Shown: piece by piece, positions 32,610 through 44,049 of the stretch
Layout of the letters: each line of letters begins with the position of its first letter
How positions within the stretch are numbered: the stretch's first letter is position 1
NCBI GenBank assembly: GCA_029204225.1
Contig: CM055098.1
Location: 17,039,775-17,103,774, forward strand
Direction: 5' to 3'
DNA from: Diphasiastrum complanatum
Taxonomy: Eukaryota; Streptophyta; Lycopodiopsida; Lycopodiales; Lycopodiaceae
DNA length: 64,000 bases
The notes under the pieces: model-generated
Told to the model about the DNA's origin: nothing
What the model saw: the letters and a program-made list of their open reading frames with translations, nothing else
Database searches by the model: none
Translations under genes and position numbers: made by a program

Positions 32610-33950
32610 CACCTTAGGAGATCACAAGTACATGTTGTGGACAATCCACACGTGTGAAATCAACAGTCAATATCCCGCAATCCTCCAACAGCCAAACTTT
32701 TTATTTTTTCACCTTCATGATGATGTTACAAAATTGGAAATATTTCTAATGTGCAAATTTCCTTCATGGTCCAAGAATGTTTAGCTTTGAGCTATTTGTA
32801 TTCCATGAAGGTATGACAAAGATATTTTGGTTTGTTATTTTATTTTAATAAATCAAGAATGTTTGTTTGTACGATTTGCAAACAATTGAAACTTGAGAAA
32901 GATATGTGCATAATTTTTATAAATCAAAAACCAAGCAAAAGTTGCACAAGAGAAAGATATGTGCATAATTTTTATATTTTGGAAGTTTTGAAATTGATTT
33001 ATGTTTTTTATTCTTTAAATCAATTTCATTGTATCTTCGAAGGAGGTTACAAAGTCACATCTAGTCCATAGAAATCAACAAACAAGAAAAAGACATTGCA
33101 AAACATAGGAAGACATGTTGGAGTTTTGCATATTAATAGAATGGTTAAAAAAGGACATTGTTGTTCTCATTTTGTAAGGGTGTCAAAGAGCTTGAGTAAA
33201 GCAAATATCATTCAAATTCACTAAGCTGGGGTTCATGAGACCTTGAATTCCAAGTAAAATATCAATTATTCCAACATTTGAAATGATCCAAAATTGAGCA
33301 TTCCTATACTTCATAATATAATAATTAAATTTGGTAATAAGTTCACGAGATCTTTCATTTGCAACTTGATAATACTAATAGAGCATATTTGTCAAAGTTG
33401 AATTTTAAATTTCTTTAAAGTCAATCAAAGTAAGATTTTTACTATTAAGTCATGCTCATAATCAAATAGATCAATATTATATTTTTAGTTGTTTTAAAAA
33501 ATAGACTTAGATGCAAAAAGCCTTTTCTTTGTTCCAAAGGATACACATATGTCCTTGTTATGAGACACATTTGATTTTAAAGATGATAGTGTAAATGATC
33601 AATTTTGCAATTTGACACTACCAATTTGACAAGTTATCCAACCATCAGAATCACCGAAGCTGAAGGAAATAGCACATCAAAACCCCAAACAAATAGTGTA
33701 GTAAGTTGTATTGTAAAAACTATACATATATGTAAGCACTAATTTTAGGAGGTACCGCAAACCGGTCCCCGTTATGAGACAACTGTCCCCACTCACTAAC
33801 TCAAGGGCCGTCGGCATGGCACTCATCACTGTAGCATGTACCGAAAGTTTTTAAAATTTGCTATTTATAATAAAATAGCATATCAGCTAGAAATAAATAA
33901 GCCCAATTTTATGCTAAATACATTGAGTTATCTCTACAAAACTCAAACTT
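32610..33950. other. No recognisable gene
   Basis: AT-rich. The only notable item is the palindrome CACACGTGTG at 32647-32656. A phrase containing AAGATATGTGCATAATTTTTAT occurs twice (about 32898 and 32952). Confidence 0.4.
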
Positions 33951-33954
33951 ATTA

Positions 33955-34905
33955 GAACTTAAAGCTTTTGTAAAAATATCAACTAGCTAGTTTTTAGTTC
34001 TATAATGTATCACATCAATGAGGTCTGCAAAAACACTTGACAAAATGACCAAAGCAGACTCTTTCAATAAGTCACTACCACCTTCAACATAAACTTCACA
34101 TTTGGTTAGGTTCAATGACAAATCGAGCTTAGATGCTTCCTCCAACACCATCTATAGGTCCTATGAGACTGTTTCGACATCACCTCCAAGGGTACTGTCA
34201 TCCAAATACCAAAGATTGAGGTCATAATGACACTTTTTCACAAGGCCTTTTATAACCAGGTAGGAGAGTAGCAGTATGAGCGGATCTCCTTGTTGGACTA
34301 CGGACTTGGATGATATTAGATGCTCACCAAAAAAAAAGTGGGAGGGATTAAGGTAAAGCTACCAAACAGAAGGATAAAATTGAGGACTAGTGGATTGGAC
34401 TTGTCACAAGAGCATATAGGTTTGTCTTTAAATCTCCATCTCATCCCCACAATTGGAGGAGTACTGCGACCTTCATCTTCCACTTGATGGTCAACTTGTG
34501 GCGGTCGCATTACTTTGTCCTCAATGAGAAACTTGGATAGTTTATCACTATATTTTTCGTCATCACTAACCCTATGAATCTTGTTAAATGTATGTGCATG
34601 TATCGTCCAAGTGGATCATAACATCTATACCCTTTAGTTTTCTCATCATATATACCTTGTAAAGATGCATTTCAAAGCTTTTATCTACATCTTGCTTCTT
34701 TCACTCTTAGGGATATGAACATAAACTTGTCATCCAAACACATGCAAACCATCCATCTTAGGCTTCTTACCACTAAATGCCTCATCTAGCGTGTGATTGG
34801 GTACAACAACGGTTGGGTCAGCTTCTATTTTGCAAGACTAGGGCCATTCTCATAGCTTCAGTCTAAAAAAATTTGTGATTTCAATTTATTGACTTCTCTA
34901 AGCAC
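33955..34905 (-). pseudogene. Copia relic with embedded LINE-type RT
   Basis: The minus strand shows a copia integrase-RT linker at about 34840-34640 (LDEAFSGKKPKMDGLHVFG, then YVHIPKSERSK) and a copia RNase H end at about 34020-33955 (DVIHYRTKN, stop, LVDIFTKALSS). Between them a stretch of another origin is present (separate entry). All copia RT catalytic sequence is missing. Stops and frameshifts are frequent, so this is an old relic. Confidence 0.65.
34055..34365 (-). pseudogene. LINE-type RT fragment inside the copia relic
   Basis: Minus strand reads PSHFFFGEHLISSKSVVQQG then DPLILL (about 34360-34275), and LNLWYLDDSTLGGD (about 34225-34185), then LSLNLTKCEVY. QGDPL followed by WYLDD(G/S)T is the signature of RTE/plant RT-like non-LTR reverse transcriptases, not copia. 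It is flanked by copia sequence on both sides. Confidence 0.65.
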
Positions 34906-36745
34906 AAATTTCTCTAATCTTGTCATTTTGCCAAAAAAAAATGGCCTTTCAATTGGCTTGTCTAAGTACGAGTTTTCCTAATCTTGCCATTTTGCCAAAA
35001 AAATGCCCTTTTGATGCCTTAACGAGGCTTAATGAAAACCTTCGAGTGTGATTGAAAAAATAACAAGTCAACTTTAAGACCTGGAACCAAAAAAGTTTCA
35101 AGCCCCCTCAGTTGATTTGTCCTTAATTGCTAGAAACGATTCCATTTTGGTGAAATGCGCCAGGTAGGCTTCGTTGACTTCCTCGCCTTTAGAATGTTGT
35201 AGTTGGGCCTCCAATCTACTTTCTTGTTGTGATATGATGATCACTTCATTCGAGAGAAGTTGTACTTGTAATGTACAATCCTTTTGTGTTCTTAATTTGG
35301 AGCAAAACAACATTTGGACCACCCCAAACAAAGAAAAGACATAAAAGCTAAGGGCAAATGGAGTTTTTGGACTATTTCTTCAAATCAAATTTTTTTTTTT
35401 CCCTTCAAGATGAAATTCATTTTTTAGGGTCCCTTTTAAACTGAAGATTATTAATGTAATCGAAGGTTCTTGCCCTTTGATATATATGAGAGATGATCCC
35501 ATGGTTGAGATGATATCTGTGCGTTGAGGCAAGATCATCAAGACACTGGACACTCAAAAGCACTAATGCGTCACCTTCTTTGGATGTGCACGCACCTCTC
35601 TCCTCTTTATCTCACATGAAGTGTCTGCCTATGGATGAGGGCATGTGGATCTTCCAACAAAAAATTAATGTGGCGCATTCTGTCCATGATATTGTCCTAC
35701 TATTACACCTTTAACAATTTATAGTTTGAAAAACCATTTCATACAATGTGAAATTGAGGGTTTTTTAACTGTAAACCCTAGTTTGCAGTTTCCTGGGTAA
35801 ATCGTGAATTTGCTTCATCGAGGGATGTTCCTTTTCTTTTGTGGTGCATGTACTTCTCATTCACGTATGTTGGCCACAATTACATACTTCTAGCTTTTGC
35901 AAAGATCTATCGTCCTTTGGCATGCTTGGACAATCTATGTATCTTGAAAGCACTTCATGTTTTGCTTATGGTTCCACATGGATTTAATTTTAGCATTCAG
36001 AGTTATGTGGCTTGGATGTGATGGGCTTATGTGGCTTGGACTCGACATTGACTATATTTGACAATGTCTTTGCCATATTTTTTTGGTGCTATTTTATAGC
36101 TGCTCACATCGAGGGCAATGTTTTCTAAATGGGTAGTGTTATGGACATTTGGTCCATCTAGCATCATTATTGGTGTCTCACAATATATTGGTGCCCCCCA
36201 AGTTGCCATTTTTATTGATTATGTTGGCCACAAGCACTTTTATTGATGTATAGGTTCAAGGGCCTTTTTTTAATTGATGTTGGCCAAAGGCTTAACTTTT
36301 ATTAATTAATTATGTGAAATGTGTAGGGGACTATTATTCTTGGTCCAAGGAGATTGCAGTATTATATATAAGGCCTCAACAATTACGGACAAGAAACTAA
36401 AAAATAGTAATTCTTGATAGTCAACCTCAACCAAAATATATAGCCAAGCACATTTTCTCAATCACTCCCATCTCCTTGAAACCTACTACAATGAGTAGTA
36501 TGCTATGATGTGTGATCTTGCTTTCAATCCATTGAAGAGACTCTAAGCTTGACCAAATATTGCATTACCTAGCATGCACTCTTGTAACTTTCCATGCATT
36601 CTATCCATGAAGGGTTGATTGATTCTTATGGATTTCCAAAAAATTCAGTCACTTGAAGCATCACCTCAGTTTTGGTATCATTGTAACACAAACAATGACA
36701 TCAAAAGTAGCAATCAGGTAGTAAGGGACAAGTACCAAATCAGTG
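34906..36745. other. No recognisable gene
   Basis: A 77-codon minus-strand frame (35331-35098) has a helix-forming, Glu/Gln-rich stretch (SQQESRLEAQLQHSKGEE) that resembles a gag coiled coil, but it is too short to assign. A(T)-rich sequence with GATATATATGAG near 35480 and ATTATATATAAGGCC near 36362 could be promoters of decayed LTRs. Nothing else was seen. Confidence 0.35.
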
Positions 36746-36747
36746 TT

Positions 36748-36773
36748 GGGGGGGGGGGGGGGGTGTGTGTGTG
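36748..36773 (+). repeat. Poly-G run then (TG)n
   Basis: Sixteen G followed by five TG units. Confidence 0.9.
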
Positions 36774-37194
36774 ATGTTTGAAGATTTTGAGCAAAGATGC
36801 AAATCGACTATCAATTTTCAGAAAAAAGGACAAGTATGATTGTACAAAACAATCATTAAGAGTTATTGATTGCCTAACACAATGATCTATCAAGTTCTAA
36901 GTGTTAGATCTTGATCTAGATGCATTAGACTATGATTTAAGCAAGAGCAATGGATCAAGTGACTAGAAACTTAGTAGAGCGGGCTCACACTTGTGGAGGA
37001 CAGTACCTATACGGATTGTAAACAGAGATTAAAGTATTCAAGCATACAAGAGCATTCCACTCATCAAAACTCAAGACAAATTTGGAAAATACAAGGAAAA
37101 CTAGAATTTGTCAATGTCACATCAACTTCTCATTGATTTGGTTGATCTCTTTCTAGATCAAGTACATCCATGAGTTGTGTACTGTCCAGCAAGC

Positions 37195-37592
37195 CTTCAC
37201 ACGTGTGAAGAGTGCCTAGTCATCCAGATCCACCAATGGGAGCCATATATGCTCATTTCCCAAAGTTGACTATTCTCTTTGGCTAGAAAACAAAAAGCTA
37301 GTCTTCCACATTTATAGAAATATTCCCTATAAAATAGGATCTAATGGAATCTCTCTATCTTATCATCTACTATCTTATCCACACGTGTGAATGGCATCTT
37401 TACATGTGGGAGCATTTACTCATTCACATGGAAGTGCATTCAATTCTCAAAAGTTTGACCAATTTGACTCATTTCTGGATTCTACTCAATGCTCAATTTC
37501 ACACATGGGTAGATCCATCTAAAATCAATCTAACTTTATAATAACAAGCTATGTACATCTTTTCACACGTGGGAACAGACTCCACACGTGTG
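37195..37592. promoter_or_regulatory. Cluster of CACACGTGTG palindromes
   Basis: Perfect CACACGTGTG at 37198-37207 (within the 16-bp palindrome CTTCACACGTGTGAAG), 37380-37389 and 37583-37592, plus CACACGTGGG at 37564. The core CACGTG is the plant G-box bound by bZIP and bHLH factors. The surrounding sequence has CTATAAAATAGG at about 37328, so it may be an LTR or other promoter. No gene is recognised next to it. Confidence 0.5.
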
Positions 37593-37599
37593 AGATCCT

Positions 37600-39540
37600 A
37601 TCATGATCTCATATCTCAAGATACACCAAGTATAACAAGTTTGAAGTGACATTTTTAACACAACATCAACACATCAAATGGCATCTACTCCAACAAATTT
37701 CATACAGATTTTACAAAGATTATAAAATAAGCCATAAGTGAATTATTGATTTTGCAATTATGTATAGAACAAACATTGTTGCTAGATCATACATTTTGTA
37801 ATAGATCCATTCATGTAGTTAAGTGTTAGAAGTGTTATAGTTGAAAATATGCACAAACATGAATATTGCACCACAGATTGCCATATTAAAGAGCCATTAA
37901 GGTACTTTTTGGCCATATTAGTTGCCTTGAAGCTAAATAGGCTCGCTAAAAAAAGAGCAACTTATTTTGGAATATTTAAGTTTAAATTTAGCTATCTCAA
38001 TATAAAACGGCCCATTCTACAAGAATTAAATCCTTCATTTTCTTTTCTTGGGATTTTTTTTTAAGCTCAGTACAATCTCTCTAAAGTTGGCAAATAACAA
38101 TTCCACTATCAACATCAAAATTATATATTGTAATTAATCATCGGGGCATTCAAGACTTGGTGTTGCATCAATGTGTGCCAACATATGCGGTGAGCCCCAT
38201 TGGGGGTAACATTCCTAGTGTGTGCATCAATGCTTGCAAAAATACTACTACTTTCTTCTAAACTGATCACTTTAAAAGTTTGCACGTTCTTCACTAATCC
38301 ACTAGTGTTAGTTATAAATATTAAACATGTAGATTTTCGTGGAGTTTAAGATTTTATTGGAGTATTATAGTTTTTCTTAAGAATAATTTTTTTAGAAGCA
38401 CTCTCTCAATGTCGTTGAGTTGGATAAGAGTGTTACTTGTCACAATGAAAACTTAGGCTTGAATTTCAACTTATGAATGGAAACGAGACATCAATGAGCC
38501 CATGGGCTCAAAAATGGGCTTGGCGTAAAATGATAAAGTGCCATGTACCTATGGGGAAAAAACCCTTTAAAGAAGAGTGACATTGCAAATTAAGTGTGCC
38601 CTTGACCTAGTAACATGATGAGGTAAAGAGACAAGCTTGGGTGAACAAATAGGTGTCGATGACCGTGTGATGGCAATCACTAGCCTACCAAAATCTAACG
38701 TCACAACTTAAGAGCATCTGCGATCATGTCTCAAGCACCCACCAACCTCGCTAATCCTTTGGATGGTGACAACAGACATGCGAATGCTATATCAGGCAAG
38801 CCATACATTCATGCAACAAGTTTGTAATAGCAAATTTATTAATTTTGGTGAGTCGGGTTCCCCAACATTTAGAGACTAGAGTTTTTTCTTTCTCAAAGGA
38901 AAATGATGCATTAATGGTAGACTATCTTGTAACCCATCGGTTACATGGAGGTGGCAAGTTACATCGTAATCTATTGCCTATATGGCACTAGGCAGGTGAC
39001 ATAGTAACATGCTACTGATGACACCATCGTTCAGACGAAAAAAATAAGAAATTTAAAATAAAGTTATGTGATGGAATTTGCTAGAGGCGTGTGGCAAGCT
39101 TGCTACATCATAACCTACCCTGACATGGCACTCGACATGTTATGTTGTCATTGATGCACCCTCTATTGAGATAGAAAAGCCTTCAAAATTTCAAAAAAAA
39201 TGGATTGCCGATTCCACATTGAGAACTAGGTGAGCCAACTTAATTTATGGGCAAAATTGGCTCAGCCCACTTTCTTCCATCATATATCTACGTGAGGTGG
39301 TGCATTAGGCTTGAGTTAGGCTTGCATACACAAGTTCGCTTCTCTATGATCCTAGGGCTTGAGAAGACACAAAAACATCATACCCAACAGGTGGTGGGTG
39401 AATCGGTGTGTCGTTTCGTGTTTACGTGTTTGATTATGTGTGTGATGCCCATTGGGTTTTGATAAAACCTAAAGGATTATACCCAAGAGAAAAAGGGTGT
39501 CTAAAATGACCTGCCACTTTGTGGTGTGAAACCTCCTTAG
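37600..39540. other. No recognisable gene upstream of LpxB
   Basis: AT-rich, no domain. A diverged direct repeat of about 100 bp with GTGGCAAG(C)TT...TACATC...GGCACT...GGCA is seen at about 38950-39030 and 39098-39160. The stretch should include the distal LpxB promoter. Confidence 0.4.
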
Positions 39541-39787
39541 AAAGTGATCATAAACCCAAAACCCTTCATGAACTAGCTGAGCTGAAGCGCTTCTGATCAT
39601 TAGCTCATTCATTGTTTGTTAGAGTTTCTGGTCTCTCTCTCTCAAGGGTGATCGATCTGGTATGGCGAAGCACCAGTTTCAATCAGATCTTGGGCGCCCA
39701 ACATTTGCTTGCGTTCTCGCAAAATTGAGGCTCTAGGCGCTTGTTCCTCTTTTCTGTCCTCAAAATCTGGTCAGCCTGTCTGAGACC
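39541..39787 (+). promoter_or_regulatory. LpxB 5' leader region with a short upstream ORF
   Basis: A CT-rich tract (GGTCTCTCTCTCTC, about 39630) and a 24-codon upstream frame (39662-39736, starting MAKHQFQSDLGRP, stop TAG) precede the LpxB start by 51 bases. Upstream ORFs commonly lower translation of the main frame. The real transcription start is unknown, so the uORF may or may not be in the mRNA. Confidence 0.45.
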
Positions 39788-40041
39788 ATGAACGCGGGAT
39801 ACCTCTGCTACCACTGGCGCAGACCACCTGCTGCCAATCATGCGTTTTCTTTGAGGTTTCTTATCACTGGGCGCAAATTAGTTCGCCTCTTGTGCTCACA
39901 ACCTAAGGCTGCGGATCAGGGAAAGGTCACAAAGGTTTTCATTGTGGCTGGGGAGCCATCTGGGGATGCCATTGGCAGCCGTATCATGGCGTCCCTTAAA
40001 CATATGTCTCAAAGAAAATTCAAGTTTGCAGGCGTTGGTGG
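39788..40041 (+). CDS. LPXB: LpxB exon 1 (lipid-A-disaccharide synthase, mitochondrial)
   Basis: Encodes the N-terminal 84 residues and two bases of the next codon, ending at the donor GTAAGC (40042). Residues 1-45 (MNAGYLCYHWRRPPAANHAF...) are rich in Arg and Ser without acidic residues, fitting a mitochondrial presequence. VFIVAGEPSGDAIGSRIM and FKFAGVGG follow, the first glycosyltransferase (GT19) blocks of LpxB. The enzyme joins UDP-2,3-diacylglucosamine and lipid X to a tetra-acyl disaccharide phosphate, releasing UDP. In plants the pathway works in mitochondria. The ATG is the first in frame before the presequence. Confidence 0.93.
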
Positions 40042-40663
40042 GTAAGCATTTGCTTTGATTAATTTCTCATCTCATGCTCAATAGAGTGTACTAAAGGTTG
40101 TCAGTGGCAATTTTCAATTTGCAATGTGATAAGTCGGACATATACGAAAGCCCTGTTGGTATACAAGGGTAGATTCTTTCGTAGAACCCCACCATTTTTT
40201 CTCAATATGAGAAGTTTTTATAAACCTGAAATGGAAATTTGTACCACTTTATTAGATTCATCAGCTAAGATTCAAAGCTTTCCTGTTGAAGCAATGGTCA
40301 GAGACTGCCCAAGCTACAAGTTAAAAAAACAACTATAGAAAGGAAATGTAATAATATTCGAAAGAACTGCAAATGTTCTTAAAGAATTACAAATGAACTT
40401 AATAAATGAAGAACATTATGACAATTTTGATAGGAATTTTAGCTTATTATACTTTAACCACGGCTAAGCTCTCAATAAGAACGAAGAGGCATCATGCCTG
40501 TTTACAGGTGCTAGTGGGTGTCCAAGAGATAGGGCCAGTGGCCCAAAGTCCAATGTTACCTTCGAGTAAGCATATGGTCTAATTGTAAATAATATGATAG
40601 GCGCAAGGTAATGTCATTAACTAATTGACGTATTGTTATGAACAAATTTACAGATTTTGATAT
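40042..40663 (+). other. LpxB intron 1, unique part
   Basis: Starts with GTAAGC. A 70-codon open frame at 40126-40338 shows no known domain. No other feature was seen before the MITE-like element. Confidence 0.5.
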
Positions 40664-40944
40664 CAATGATGCAGACATGAGGGTCCGGGCCGTTTTGCCC
40701 GCGTCCGGCGTCCGGACCCGGACGCATCCAACCCCCGGACGTGGGGTCGAACGAGTCTATTTTTTTTTTAATTTAAAAAAAAAAAAATAGATGCGTCCGG
40801 GGTCCGGACGCCCCACGCGCGTCCGGGGGTCCGGACGCAATTTTTTTTTTAATTTAAAAAAAAAAAAAAATCGGATGCGTCCGGACGCGGACGCACCCCT
40901 GGCGCGTCCGGACGCGCGTCCTCCGCTTACTTAGCAATGATGCA
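40664..40944. mobile_element. Palindrome-rich MITE-like element
   Basis: A 261-bp GC-rich block (40674-40934) lies between two copies of CAATGATGCA (40664-40673 and 40935-40944), which look like an 8-10-bp target duplication. Inside are many CGTCCGG/CCGGACG units, perfect palindromes such as GCGCGTCCGGACGCGC near 40900, and two A/T hairpins of the form T(9-10)-AATTT-A(12-14) at about 40759-40790 and 40841-40870. No coding capacity. The duplication length would suit hAT or Mutator-type transposons, but clear terminal inverted repeats at the very ends were not found. Confidence 0.55.
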
Positions 40945-40956
40945 TAAAAGACAACA

Positions 40957-41237
40957 AAAAGAAGGCAGATCTCCAACTAAGATCTTCAAAATAGTACAAC
41001 TAAGCCCAAGACAAAATGATCAAAGCTACTAAATGAACAGACTTAGTGGCTATTTGTAGTGGACAAAACCTACCTCCCTTCAAATAGAATTGGAGGGAAG
41101 GTGAAATTAAAAAATTAGGGCCAAAATTAGAAAACCATGTAAATGGTGTTTCTAGGCTTGTCACATGTAATATAATTGCGTGTCCAGAAATATTGTCAAA
41201 AATAGAGGAGGATGGACTATAATGTATGTCCATAACA
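40957..41237 (-). repeat. 3' LTR of element D
   Basis: Direct copy of 50050-50326 (shared CCTACCTCCCTTCAAATAGA and AAATGGTGTTTCTAGGC). On the plus strand it ends ATAACA, preceded on the element strand by a purine tract (CTCCCTCCATC on plus, 41238-41248). Confidence 0.8.
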
Positions 41238-41481
41238 CTCCCTCCATCTAAAACATTGCCCTCAATGTGGGCTAAAAAAATATCTTAACTACTAGAGCTA
41301 CTTTAGTACCGCTGTATTGTTGTTTTCTTTCTTGGATTATACATTTCGTGCTAGTGTTGTCACTCTAATAGCCGAATCCCCTACAGCCGCGGGAAACCGC
41401 TTTTAGTACAATGAAGGTAAGACATTTCCAGTAGTTGCTAAGGCTAGATCAATATTTAAGCAGTGGCGGTCGTCAGGCAAC

Positions 41482-41660
41482 TTAGGTATCATCATCAACA
41501 AGTGATGGAGAGTCAATAGCTGGAGTAGCAAGAGCATCAGAGCCATCAATATTAGGCAAATCAGCAGCATGTACAACAGCAACAACATGTGAATCAGGAA
41601 CTGCATCAAGAGCATCAGCAAATACACTGGGCAGTAAGATTAATAGTAACACCCCCCAAG
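41482..41660 (-). pseudogene. Tail of element D polyprotein
   Basis: Minus-strand frame joining the protease end across the chromovirus insertion. After LGGVTINLTA it shifts to VFADALDAVPDSHVV and SLVDDDT, then stops. No domain was recognised. It lies where pol should be but is far too short. Confidence 0.4.
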
Positions 41661-41665
41661 GAAGC

Positions 41666-42023
41666 TATAATAGTTCCTAACACCACAGTAGGACAAACAC
41701 TAACTGATCCACCCAACCTTGCCTACTCTCTGATATAGAGTAAGCCCCTCCTAGCCCAGTGTGAGGACTGGTAGCATGCTACTGCCAAGTGTCGGCCACG
41801 TGGCACTGACGTGGCCGACTGCACGTCGGGACCCAACTGGGGGCCCTATCCTGCTGACAGGGTCCCTAGGCTATGTTAGGCCCGCCATGGCTATGGACCG
41901 TGCTGGGGCACACTACTCACACTGTCTTGCCCTGTTGGTCATGTACGCTAGACACGACCCTGACTGTGGTATCTGACCTATCTGTGTTCTCTAGGGTTCG
42001 GCACTGGTTACGAGCTCGTAACA
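41666..42023 (-). repeat. 3' LTR of the chromovirus
   Basis: Plus-strand ends TATAATAG...CGTAACA (first base pair of the TG terminus mutated). It contains the AscI-free GC-rich part with GGCCACGTGGCACTGACGTG, an inverted arrangement around CACGTGG. A 71-codon frame in both LTRs is a by-product. Confidence 0.93.
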
Positions 42024-42038
42024 CTCCCTCCCCCTTAA
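42024..42038 (-). promoter_or_regulatory. Polypurine tract of the chromovirus
   Basis: On the minus strand CTTAAGGGGGAGGGAG directly precedes the 3' LTR. Confidence 0.85.
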
Positions 42039-42049
42039 GAACCGTCTTG

Positions 42050-43986
42050 GTCCTCTAAGACAAAGTCTGGAAAAATCTTGCGAAGGACGCTGCCTCTTTC
42101 CCAAGTGGCATTCTCAACAGGCTGATCATTCCACTTAACCAGATATTCTCGGTATAGAGTATGACGAGTCTGCGTCTCTCTACTATCAAGAATCTCCTCT
42201 GGTTCATGTGGAGGTTGCTGAGGATCCAATGTAACTGACTTACATGAAAGACTAGAAAAACCTTACTGCTGTGTGGGAGTTCTAGTTCATAGGTGACCTC
42301 GCCTAGTCTCCTACTAATGGTAAAGGGACCACAATACCTTGGAGACAACTTAGCACACACTCCTGATTTGAGGGTTTTAGAGTCAACTGGGACTCTCAAG
42401 TAGACTTTCTCACCAGAGGAGAACTGCACATCCCGTCTGTGTGGATCTGCATAATGCCTGGCTCGATCCTGGGACTGCCTAATGCTACGCTTAGCATGTT
42501 CTATCATCTGGTTTAGGTCCTCTAAAAAGTTTCTGGCTGCCTCAACTTTTTCTTGTTTAAACCCTACAATTGTGGGTGAGCGTGGCTGAAAACCGTACAT
42601 CAGCATAAATGGGCTGTATCCCGTAGCTGAATGTTTGGTACTGTTATAAGCAAACTCTAATATCGAGAGATACTCCTCCCAATTAGTCTGCTTCTTGCTG
42701 ACGTATGCACGAAGCATATCTTCCAGCATTTGATTTACCCTTTCTGTTTGACCGTCCGTCTGAGGATGGTCGGTGGTACTCATATTAAGTTTAGTATGGA
42801 GATGATGGAATACTGCCCTCCAAAAATTTCCAGTAAACTTACTGTCCTGGTCGCTGACTATGCCGGAAGGTAGACCGTACAATTTAAATAGCCCGTCTAC
42901 AAACAACCTCGCTAACTCTGGAGCTCTAACGGTTGTTTTGGTCGGAATGCAATGAGCCATTTTGGTCAGACGGTCAACTGTGACCCATATAGCGTCATTA
43001 CCCTTTTGGGTTTTAGGCAGGCCTACTATAAAATCCATGGAGATACTCTCCCATTTACCAGCTGGTATTTCTAAGGGATGCAACAACCCTCCTGCCTTTA
43101 AACGCTCTGCTTTATTTACTTGACATTTCTTGCAACTGGTTACATACTGGTGGACGTCCTTTCTCATACTGGGCCAGAAAAATTGCCTACGAAGAAGCTC
43201 ATAGGTCTTCTGTATGCCTGGGTGTCCCGCGCTAGGATTGTCATGACATTCATATAGGACCTGCTGCCTATAATCCTCTGAATTGGGGACACATACTCTA
43301 TCTCTATAGAGCAAGTACTCATCCTGAATGGAATACTGTTTCCATTTGAATCCTTGAGTCAACTGACCCTCAACCACTGGGGTTTGCTTGGGTAATACAG
43401 GCTCAGAATCCTCAACGTCATCTGACGACGTATACTCGGACTCATCATCATCCTCAACGAAAGCTGCCGTATTCTTGGATGAACTGGCACCAGCCCCGGG
43501 AACTGGTTCTGGAGTCTGTAACTGTCTGCTTTGGATTGAGTTCCAGATAGTAGAGAAGAATGCATCATGCTGGCATTTCCCCCTCAAGGACTCGAGTAAC
43601 TCATTACGAATCTGGGTAAAACTCAGCTCGTTTATCATAGGCATTCTGCTAAGGGCATCTGCTACTGTATTGAGTTTTCCACGTCTATATCTGATAGACA
43701 TGTCAAACTCTTGCATCAACTCTGCCCAACGAGCTTTCCGACCTCTAAGCTCAGGTTGATTGCAAAGGTATCTGAGACTCTCATGGTCTGTCAGGACCTC
43801 AAAGTTGGCACCATACAAATAATGCCTCCAAGTCTTAAGGGCATGGACTATAGAAAAGAGTTCCTTTTCATAGGCACTGTACCTAGTCTGAGCCGGCTCG
43901 AGTTTTTTACTCTCGAACGCAACTGGTCGTCCACCCTGAGTTAGCACAGCACCTACTGCAAAGTTGCTAGCATCTGTTTCGACCAC
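42050..43986 (-). pseudogene. Chromovirus RNase H, integrase and chromodomain
   Basis: One 643-codon frame starts in RNase H (VETDASNFAVGAVLTQGG; FEVLTDHESLRYL). The integrase has a zinc HHCC region (GHPGIQKTYELL; SCKKCQVNK) and the catalytic residues in SISMDFIVGLPK, IVSDQDSKFTG and TDGQTERVNQM, and ends with VFHVSQL. A frameshift then moves the chromodomain (EEILDSRET, YREYLVKWND, NATWERGSV) to another frame (42229-42035). It inserts element DNA. Apart from that shift it is intact in appearance. Confidence 0.93.
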
Positions 43987-44049
43987 AAATGGCTGATTGG
44001 GGTCGACGACTTTTAAAACTGGTGCTGTAGCTAAGGCTGTTTTGAGATC

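Noticed and set aside
37344-38064. Small + frames of 65 and 71 codons
   Set aside because: No domain, no splice context and AT-rich composition; length is expected by chance.
41761-41976. 71-codon frame repeated at 47732-47947
   Set aside because: It lies wholly inside the two chromovirus LTRs, so the repetition is due to LTR identity, not a conserved protein.
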